A stretch of DNA of 64,000 nucleotides from JAAXGI01 sp965206975 (GTDB lineage Bacteria > Gemmatimonadota > Gemmatimonadetes > Longimicrobiales > Gaopeijiaceae), in assembly GCA_965206975.1 (NCBI GenBank), contig OZ242253.1, forward strand, positions 372,001 through 436,000, in the 5' to 3' direction. The number at the start of each line of letters is the position of its first letter. Within the stretch, counting starts at the first letter, position 1. The translations under genes and the position numbers were made by a program. Below are positions 1 to 6,338 of the stretch, piece by piece. Under the pieces are notes generated by a model that saw only the letters and a program-made list of their open reading frames with translations, was not told where the DNA came from and ran no database searches.

Positions 1-245
1 CCTCGGTTGCCCGGGCCGACAGCGGGTTGTACGCCACTCCGCTCTCCCAGCGCTCTCTCGCGAGCACCCCGTGGACGACCGCGGATCGTATGGCGTCCCT
101 AACCGAAAACATCACCGCTCCCCCGCAGCCGGCGCCTGAAACCCCTCGGCGGCCATGCCGCACACGGCATCGCCGACACTCCCGCTCAACCCACATTCGG
201 GCTGTGGCCCCAGGACTTCGGACAACCGCGCCCTGGTGCCCGCCA

Positions 246-1109
246 TCAGCCGGATCCTGTATCGATGATGGATTGCAGGATCCGCGCGTTCGAAATCTCG
301 GGCAGGTGAGACTCCCCTACCCCATCCGGCTCGGCGGCGGGTCGCCGCGCCTTTGCCGGGAGGTCCGTGAGGGCAACCCTGGGCGCACCGGGCCTTCCGG
401 CGTTCGGAATCTTGCCCTTACGCACCAGGCGACCGAGATGATCGGCGGAATAGCCGCTTTCCCTGGCGGCCTCCGTCAGGGTGAGGGTCGTGTCGTCTCT
501 CCGGCGCCAGCCTACTTCGAGCTCCGCCGCACAGGCCTCGAGCGTCATGGCCACCGTCTCGCTCCCATATCGGCGCAGGATGTTCGCCCGCGTGCGCCAG
601 GCTTCGGACAGGACCGCGAACAGGAATTTCACCTCCTGCCCGGTCGTCGGACTCGACAGGGGCTCACGGCCAGGGCCGACTTCTCCCGAGGCTACGCCCC
701 GGACGAAACGATCCCAGTCCCGCCCGGAGAGGGTGCCGGGGTCCCGCTCGCCGCCGAAGAGGCTGAGGAACATCCTGACCGCGGCCCCACGGTAGCCCCG
801 GGACTGCTCGCCCTCCGCGGGTGCCGCGTCTTCAGCGCAGGCATCCGGAGGCGCCTCCAGGGTGAGGGGCGTGGCGTTGGCTTCCGCCTGAGCCCGAGGC
901 TGTTGCCGGGCGTGGCTGGCGGCGAGCTCGTCCGCCTGTCTCTTGGCGCCGGCCCAGTCGCGGTGCTGCAGTGACCGCGTCCGCCTCCGACCCTTCTCAC
1001 GCCACTCGACCTGGATGATGCCGGTCCTGGGGTCGGCGAAGGCACGGACCCGGTTTCGGCCCCATTCGCCGGCACTGTAGCCCGGCCGGCTTCGCTTCGT
1101 GCTCGCCAT
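246..1109 (-). CDS. Chimeric protein: tyrosine-recombinase N-terminus joined to a helix-turn-helix domain
   Basis: The 287-residue product has two parts. Residues 1 to about 168 closely follow the N-terminus of the full recombinase at 2810-3970, including the SAGEWGRNRVR block, the REKGRRRTRSLQHRDWA block and the core-binding region with DWDRF. The recombinase catalytic domain is absent. From residue about 169 the sequence is nearly the same as the small protein encoded at 1112-1501, with a MerR/excisionase-like helix-turn-helix around ESGYSADHLGRLVRKGKIPNAG. The start (ATG, MASTKRS) matches the start chosen for the full recombinase. The neighbour at 1112-1501 ends 2 bases upstream of this ATG, so the two may be co-transcribed. 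The protein could bind recombinase arm sites without cutting, or act as an excisionase or regulator. That role is inferred from domain content only. Confidence 0.7.
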   Translation of the reverse strand: MASTKRSRPGYSAGEWGRNRVRAFADPRTGIIQVEWREKGRRRTRSLQHRDWAGAKRQADELAASHARQQPRAQAEANATPLTLEAPPDACAEDAAPAEGEQSRGYRGAAVRMFLSLFGGERDPGTLSGRDWDRFVRGVASGEVGPGREPLSSPTTGQEVKFLFAVLSEAWRTRANILRRYGSETVAMTLEACAAELEVGWRRRDDTTLTLTEAARESGYSADHLGRLVRKGKIPNAGRPGAPRVALTDLPAKARRPAAEPDGVGESHLPEISNARILQSIIDTGSG

Positions 1110-1111
1110 CG

Positions 1112-1501
1112 TCAGGCACGGTTGTCGATGATGGACTGCACGATCTCGGCGCCGGAAGCCTCGCGCGGAGGAGGCTCCTCCACCCGGTCCGACCCGGTGG
1201 CGGCTCTCCGGGCCTTACGGGGGAGATCCTTCAGGGCGATTTTTGGCGCGCCGCGCCTTCCGGCGTTCGGAATCTTGCCCTCACGCACCAGGCGACCGAG
1301 ATGATCGGCGGAGTAGCCGCTCTCCCTGGCTGCCGCCGTCAGGGTGAGGACTGTGCTGTCGCTCTCGCGCCACGCTGCCTCGAGCTCCGCCGCACAGGCC
1401 TCCAAGGCCAGGGCAGGTGCCTCGCTCCCATACCGGCGCAGCGACTTGGCCCGCGTGCGCCAGACGTCGGAGAGGAACTCGAGGGATCCTCGATGACTCA
1501 T
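1112..1501 (-). CDS. Small helix-turn-helix protein, duplicate of the C-terminal half of the neighbouring chimera
   Basis: About 129 residues if read from the ATG at 1501 (MSHRGSLEFL). The frame stays open upstream to 1651, but that extension resembles nothing. The body begins with a short stretch that looks like the end of a recombinase core-binding domain (EFLSDVWRTRAKSLRRYGSE). It then carries the same helix-turn-helix as its neighbour (ESGYSADHLGRLVREGKIPNAG) and the same C-terminal tail ending in QSIIDN. By eye the shared region is well above half identical to the C-terminus of the protein at 246-1109, so the two genes are tandem duplicates that differ in how much recombinase sequence they keep. 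A DNA-binding role, perhaps as an excisionase or repressor of the adjacent recombinase system, is inferred. No ribosome-binding site stands out. Confidence 0.6.
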   Translation of the reverse strand: MSHRGSLEFLSDVWRTRAKSLRRYGSEAPALALEACAAELEAAWRESDSTVLTLTAAARESGYSADHLGRLVREGKIPNAGRRGAPKIALKDLPRKARRAATGSDRVEEPPPREASGAEIVQSIIDNRA

Positions 1502-2809
1502 TTGCCCACCAGCCCGCTGCGGAGTCCCCGCTTCCATTCCTGGACAGGGCCGCGCAGCGACTCCCCGGAAACGCCGGGCGCCCCGTAGCGAATGCGTCCC
1601 CCGGCCCCCTCGAACCCTGGAGAATCGGGCGCGTCCTGGCCCCTGCCACATGGGCGCACCCTGCGGTCATGGCGGTGGCGTTGTGCCATCTTGTTCGGAA
1701 CGAGGTGGAAGGTCCTGCCGAACCGCTGCCGATCCCACGGGCCCGCCCATGGGCTCGACCGCCCACCGGAGACATCCGGTCGGGCGGGAGCACTGCCGCA
1801 TCGCGATCCGGCAGTCGGGCAGTGCAGTGCGGGATCCGAACATGGCTATCGTTGGTGCGCTCCTCCCCGCCAACACGAGGCGAAGGCCAGCCGGTCACGG
1901 GCCATGCGGGAACCGGGTCCCCGTCACCGCCGAGGCGGCACACTCACCCCTCAGTATTATGGGGCATCGAGCGCGGCGTCGCGCCATCAACATTGAGGGG
2001 TTTTGGAGGAGAACTGGCCGGCGCGGCCGGCGCGTCTCCTGGAGCCGAGGATCGGGCGGAGAGCACGCGAGGCCGGCGAAGCGGGTTCGCGGGCATCGAC
2101 GGGGAGCTCCCCTTCGGGGCGGCGCGGAAAGTGAGACATTTTCCATGGCCAAAAGTGGGACATTTTCAACGGCCGTTGACAGTGGTGGCCCGCTGGCCGA
2201 GCTGTACCGGAGCGGACTTGCTCCTGCGTATGTGACCGTGCTCTTGGGTTCGCCGCCGCGCCGGGTGGTAGCGACCTGCCGGGGCGAGCGTTGGCGTCCC
2301 CACCCGCAGGCGCGGTAGATCCCCGTGTCGTATCCAAGCTGGGCGCGTCGGACGAACGGGGCCGGGCTCAATCAGGCGACTCCGTACGGTTCCGCCCGGG
2401 GTGACGCCAGGGCGTCGAGATCGTGGAAGCGCCCGGCCTCTCGGCGGGGGCGCTCGCGATTCAGGATCGAGTTGAAGTCTCGGTGATCCGAAAGGCTCCG
2501 GCGGATCTTTCGTCGGGTCTTCCGACCGCACCAGGGCCACCGTGATGATCATCCACACCTGGCGCGTGCGGCGGCGGCGGAGCTCATCTCCCCGATCGAT
2601 GCCCTCTCACCTGTGGCCGTGAATCAGGCGCCTGCTGTCAACTGCAGCGAGCCCGGTCATGCGCGGATGGGTTCATGCCGATCATTGACGGTGGTGCGGA
2701 GAGCGGCGGACGAAGCGGGAACCGGCCCAGCCGTCCCGGTGGGCGCCGCTGACGGACCCGGTGCAGGATTCCACTCACGTGATCCGGGACGGGAGTCCAT
2801 CTGTCCGGC
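1502..2809. other. Gene-free stretch with possible insertion-sequence debris
   Basis: No reading frame here resembles a protein I recognise; the long frames on both strands look like GC-rich chance frames. The stretch holds an inverted repeat with arms CCCCTCA and TGAGGGG (about 1945-2000) and the paired ACATTTTC repeats at 2131-2180 described separately. Both look like debris from the ends of an insertion sequence. Confidence 0.4.
2131..2180. repeat. Two direct repeats of a GTGRGACATTTTC motif, resembling IS21-family terminal repeats
   Basis: GTGAGACATTTTCCATGGCC and GTGGGACATTTTCAACGGCC lie head to tail about 24 bases apart. IS21-family elements carry several such repeats inside each end, which bind the transposase. 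No istA or istB gene is present nearby, so this would be a solo end. The family assignment is from memory of the motif style and is tentative. Confidence 0.35.
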
Positions 2810-3970
2810 TCAGGACCGGGCGCCCGGGCGGTGCTCCAGAGCCTCCCTGAGCCGCCCCTGATCCGCCTGCTGGTAGCACTCGAATATCGTGCGTGACGTC
2901 TTCCAGCCGCCGAGTTCGCAGAGCACCTTCATCGGCTGGTCCATGAGGTCCGAGGCGAACTTCCGCCTCAGGGAGTGCCAGCCCCTGCCGCGCTTCGGTT
3001 CCAGTCCCGCGAGCCTCTCCGCCTTCTTCCACCACGCGCCAGCCAGCGGATGGCTGATGCTCCTCGACGGGTCCCTCGGCGCGGGCAGCACGGGAGCGTC
3101 CCCGGCCCCGGTGCTTCTCCTTCGCGCCTCCTCCAGGACGGCGAGCGCCTCGCCGGTCACGGGAGTCCGGTGCTCGTAGCCTGTCTTCTCATGCTCCGCG
3201 CGCCAGCGGATGACTCCGCCTTCCAGGTCGAGGTCCGACCACCGGAGCTGGCGGATGGCACCGATGCGGTGACCGGTCTCGTGGGCGAGCACCAGCGCCA
3301 CGTGAAAGCGCCAGTCCAGATCCCGAGATACGTGGAGGAGGGCCTCGTATTCCGGTCCGGTGAGCAGCACCCGGGTCGGGTTCTTCTCCGTGGGCGGCTT
3401 CAGGCCTTTCAGCGGATTCGACTCGAGGAGCAGCTTGCCCTGGTCGTCCCTCGACTGCTGAGCCCAGTTGAGGACCGCGAGGAGGAACTTGAGGTCCCGC
3501 TCGACCGTTCGATCGGAGACGGGTTTGCCGCCGGGGCCGACTCCACCGGATCGACGCTCCCGGATGAAACGATCCCAGTCTCTCTTGGAGAGCGTGGCCG
3601 GGTCCCGATCCTTCCCGAGGAGACTTAAGAACATCTTCATCGCAGCCCCGTCGTACGTCCGGGACTGCGCACCCTTCGCCGGTGTCACCTCTTCGCCGTA
3701 GATGCCGAAGAGCGTCTCCAGGGTGATCGGCCCCGGCTCGCCTGCCGCCTCGTCGGGGAGGTGTAGCCGGACGTAGCTGGCGGCGAATTCGTCGGCCTGC
3801 CGCTTGGCTTTGGCCCAGTCCCGATGCTTTAGCGACCGGGTGAGCCTGCGTCCGTCCTCACGCCACTCGATCTGGATCACCCCGGTTCTGGGATCGGGGA
3901 AGACCCGCACCCGGTTCCGGCCCCATTCGCCGGCGCTGTAGCTTCTCCGGCTTCGTTTCGCGCTCGCCAC
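2810..3970 (-). CDS. Tyrosine-type site-specific recombinase (phage-type integrase)
   Basis: A full-length recombinase of 386 residues that would integrate or excise a mobile element. All catalytic residues are visible: R235 in HRIGAIRQL, K262 in HEKTGYEHR, H332 and R335 in WHSLRR, W356 in GGWKTSR at the usual His/Trp position, and the nucleophile Y366 in IFECYQQAD. Residues 1-60 form an Arg/Trp-rich AP2-like DNA-binding segment and about 100-180 the SAM-like core-binding domain. The GTG at 3970 is preferred because it aligns with the ATG of the related gene at 246-1109 and lies downstream of GAGGGAGG; an in-frame start at 4033 would add 21 unconserved residues. The two truncated relatives downstream on the same strand suggest local duplication around this gene. 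The element it serves is not evident. Confidence 0.9.
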   Translation of the reverse strand: MASAKRSRRSYSAGEWGRNRVRVFPDPRTGVIQIEWREDGRRLTRSLKHRDWAKAKRQADEFAASYVRLHLPDEAAGEPGPITLETLFGIYGEEVTPAKGAQSRTYDGAAMKMFLSLLGKDRDPATLSKRDWDRFIRERRSGGVGPGGKPVSDRTVERDLKFLLAVLNWAQQSRDDQGKLLLESNPLKGLKPPTEKNPTRVLLTGPEYEALLHVSRDLDWRFHVALVLAHETGHRIGAIRQLRWSDLDLEGGVIRWRAEHEKTGYEHRTPVTGEALAVLEEARRRSTGAGDAPVLPAPRDPSRSISHPLAGAWWKKAERLAGLEPKRGRGWHSLRRKFASDLMDQPMKVLCELGGWKTSRTIFECYQQADQGRLREALEHRPGARS

Positions 3971-4268
3971 TTTCAGGTTCGTTCCTCCCTCGATGATGCC
4001 CTGCCGGTCCGCGCACTCGAGACCTCCGCGCACACGAGGCTCCGCCGTCAGCTCCGACTGGGCGAACCCCCCGTGTGCCGTACGAGGGAGGTCCCCGAAG
4101 GACGATCCCGGACGCGCCGGGCCGGGCGGTTCGGCCCTTGTGAAGCAGCCGATGGAGGTCCTCCAAGAGTCCGGCCGGAGGACGCTCCACGCGGGACTTC
4201 ACTGCGCTCACCAGGCCAGCACGGCTCAGAGAGGCTCCGGGGCACCGCTGAGGGGCTCACCCTGAGCC

Positions 4269-4296
4269 CATTTAGCGGACATCATTTAGCGGACAT
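4269..4296. repeat. Perfect tandem repeat of a 14-bp unit upstream of the recombinase
   Basis: The unit CATTTAGCGGACAT occurs twice with no spacer, about 300 bases upstream of the recombinase start. Its position is compatible with recombinase arm sites or an operator. There is no further evidence for either. Confidence 0.6.
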
Positions 4297-4352
4297 CAGT
4301 CCGTAAATCCTCGTAAAGTCAATATAGAGAGGAGGATCCGATCCTGTAAGCT

Positions 4353-4444
4353 CATGCCTACAGAGGGCATGACAGCAGGCGGCCGTTCGGGGCCGAACGT
4401 TCACGGGACACCTAAGAGGGGTGTCCGGACAACACCAGAGGGAG
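4353..4444 (+). repeat. Three-hairpin repeat, copy A
   Basis: This 92-base segment recurs in inverted orientation at 20026-20117 with only two differences, and a diverged partial copy lies at 4603-4676. Three consecutive stem-loops can be drawn: ATGCC...GGCAT (4354-4370), CGTTCGG GG CCGAACG (about 4384-4399) and GGACACC...GGTGTCC (4406-4426). Differences between copies fall in loops or preserve pairing, as expected if the folded form matters. No coding frame is conserved. It could be a structured RNA, a folded recombination site or a small non-autonomous mobile element. Confidence 0.75.
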
Positions 4445-4446
4445 AC

Positions 4447-4600
4447 CCGTCCAGAAGATGGGAATCACGGCAAGGAATCGTCCAAGTTCAATCAGGACTG
4501 CACGATCCGCGCAACTTGCCGTCAGGCGATGCCGGACTCGCAAGTCCGAAAACAGCGGGAAAACCGCATCAAATGGCAGGCATGAGAGGGAGTTTTTGTG
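4447..4600 (+). other. Hairpin-rich spacer between repeat copies A and B
   Basis: No gene is visible. Two tight hairpins lie close together: CGGACT CGCA AGTCCG (4533-4548) and GCGG GAAAA CCGC (4555-4567). They are flanked by GCC and GGC segments that could close a junction around them. The unit from copy A to copy B is about 225 bases long, like a tandem array. Confidence 0.4.
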
Positions 4601-4602
4601 TA

Positions 4603-4676
4603 GGCGGCCGTTAGGGGCCGAACGTCACTCGGACATCTAGAGGGATGTCCAGAACAATCTGTAAGGAGATCAACCC
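4603..4676 (+). repeat. Three-hairpin repeat, diverged copy B
   Basis: It matches the second and third hairpins of copy A with many differences. The last stem reads GGACATC...GATGTCC (4631-4650), where a C-G pair of copy A has become T-A, so both sides changed together. The second hairpin keeps its arms with one mismatch (CGTTAGG against CCGAACG). The IS1380-family element begins at its end. Confidence 0.65.
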
Positions 4677-6327
4677 GGATCCTGCATGAGGGGAGTAGCA
4701 TAGGGAAGAAAAACACCGTCTAAGGCCTTAGGTTGAGGGCACTTCGTCCAAGAAGGTTCCTCGCCACAAAAGGCACCCAGACGGTGCGCAACCATCGTAT
4801 CTGTTCTCGGCCCCATGTACAAGGTGAGGGCTCCCCGCTACGGATTCGTCACAGCGCCCGGGATCTGACCGATGGAGGCGGGCTGATTCTGGTCCGGTAT
4901 CTGTGGGACGGCATGGGCCTGGGCTCCTGGATCGACCGTCGGAGCGAAGGGCTTGCCGGCTTCTTCCGTCCCAGCCTGATGGTCGAGGTGTGGGTCGTGC
5001 TTCTGCTCTACGGTGGACGCGTGCTCGACGATTTGCCGCTCCTGGACCGGCGCGGCATTCGACGCCTGTTCGGCTGGACTCGCCTGCCCGATCCCACCAC
5101 GTTCGGACGCTGGTTGCGCCGCGCAGGTGAGCCGCTCGTGCCCCTCCTCGACGAACTCCTGTGGCACATCGTGTGCCGGCGCTGGAGACTGGGGGGCGTG
5201 CCCCGGGCGCTGACCCTGACCCTCGACTCCACCGTCAGCGTGCGCTACGGACGCAAGCAAGTGGGCGCCGAGCGGGGCTACAATCCGCACAAGCCCGGTC
5301 GACCGTCGCACCATCCGCTTCTGGCCTTCGTTCAGGAGACGGGAGACTGTATGGGCATCCGTTGGCGCCCGGGCAACGCCCCCACCGCCGCGGGGGCCGA
5401 GGCGTGGATCACCGACTTGGTGGGGCGCCTGCGCTCCGTGGGGGTCGAGACCATCACCGTGCGTCTCGACAAGGGCTTCTTCAGCCGATCCATGGTACGG
5501 ACCCTCGATGACCTCGAGGTCCGTTTCCTGCTCAAGCTCCCTGCCCACCGCTGGCTTGCCGACCACCACCAGCCCTGGCGTCGCTCTCGCAAGGGTGAGC
5601 ACATCTTCCCCGGTCATGAGCTCTGGACCACCTCCGGCTGTCTGTGGGGCGTCCGTCTTCTCTCGCTCCACACACGGCGTCCGCTCCAAGGCCCAGACAC
5701 CCTCGCGCTCGACACCTACGAAGTCCCACTAAGCGCTCACGTACTCACCAACATCGAAGGCATCCACGTCCTCACCGCCTGGCGCCGCTACAACCAGGGC
5801 GCTGTCGTCGAACAGAGGATCAAGGAACTCGGCCAGCTCGGAGCAGGGGCCACCGCCATCGATGACCTCGATGGCAACGCGCTCCTCTGGGCCCTCGGCG
5901 CCATCGCCTACCAGCTCCTCCACACACTCAGGACCACCGCCCTCTCCGGAGCCTGGCGCACAGCTCAACCCAACCGCCTCCGGCTCTGGCTCCTCCGCTT
6001 GCCCGCCAAGCTCACTCGCCACAGCCGCAAGCTCTACGTCCAGTTGCTCCGTGACGATCCCGCCAGACCCCATATCCTCCTCGCTCTCAGACGCCTCGCC
6101 TCCGGACTCCCGCCTCCTCTCCCAGCCTGACTACTCCCGCCCCGCATTCCTCCAGGCCCTCTCCCCTCCAGTCGTCCTCCCCGTCTGTCCAATACCGCCC
6201 CGCCCACTCAATACCACAGATCCGAGCCGCCTCATTTCCCTCCGTCAGCCCCCCATATCCCCGCCAACTTCCCCTCCGGTCCCATCCACACCCATGATGC
6301 CCTATTTCTCCTCTCCCTGCAGGATCC
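4677..6327 (+). mobile_element. IS1380-family insertion sequence
   Basis: The ends are imperfect inverted repeats. The left end from 4677 reads GGATCCTGCATGAGGGGAG and the right end at about 6327, reverse-complemented, reads GGATCCTGCAGGGAGAGGAG. A single transposase gene fills the element. I see no convincing target duplication, so the exact ends may be a few bases inside these coordinates. It lies between repeat copy B and the start of the Ig-like lipoprotein gene, and its right end is only about a dozen bases from that gene's ATG. Confidence 0.75.
4733..6130 (+). CDS. IS1380-family transposase
   Basis: A DDE transposase of about 465 residues that catalyses cut-and-paste movement of the surrounding element. 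The family signature is clear: TLDSTVSVRYG with the first Asp, followed by GYNPHKPGRPSHHPLLAF, then VRLDKGFFS with the second Asp, and VEQRIKELGQLG with the Glu. The frame is intact, so the element may be active. The start taken is TTG at 4733; a start somewhat further downstream is possible because the first 30 residues are not characteristic. No other cargo is present between the ends. Confidence 0.88.
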   Translation: MRALRPRRFLATKGTQTVRNHRICSRPHVQGEGSPLRIRHSARDLTDGGGLILVRYLWDGMGLGSWIDRRSEGLAGFFRPSLMVEVWVVLLLYGGRVLDDLPLLDRRGIRRLFGWTRLPDPTTFGRWLRRAGEPLVPLLDELLWHIVCRRWRLGGVPRALTLTLDSTVSVRYGRKQVGAERGYNPHKPGRPSHHPLLAFVQETGDCMGIRWRPGNAPTAAGAEAWITDLVGRLRSVGVETITVRLDKGFFSRSMVRTLDDLEVRFLLKLPAHRWLADHHQPWRRSRKGEHIFPGHELWTTSGCLWGVRLLSLHTRRPLQGPDTLALDTYEVPLSAHVLTNIEGIHVLTAWRRYNQGAVVEQRIKELGQLGAGATAIDDLDGNALLWALGAIAYQLLHTLRTTALSGAWRTAQPNRLRLWLLRLPAKLTRHSRKLYVQLLRDDPARPHILLALRRLASGLPPPLPA

Positions 6328-6338
6328 GAGTTCAAATC

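Noticed and set aside
4353..4676. Integron attC sites
   Set aside because: The hairpins recall attC, but I could not place the RYYYAAC/GTTRRRY core sites or the unpaired bases expected, and no integron integrase of the IntI type is present.
5862..6338. An N-terminal extension of the Ig-like lipoprotein
   Set aside because: It overlaps the IS1380 transposase in another frame and is Ser/Pro-rich. The lipoprotein signal peptide begins at ATG 6339.
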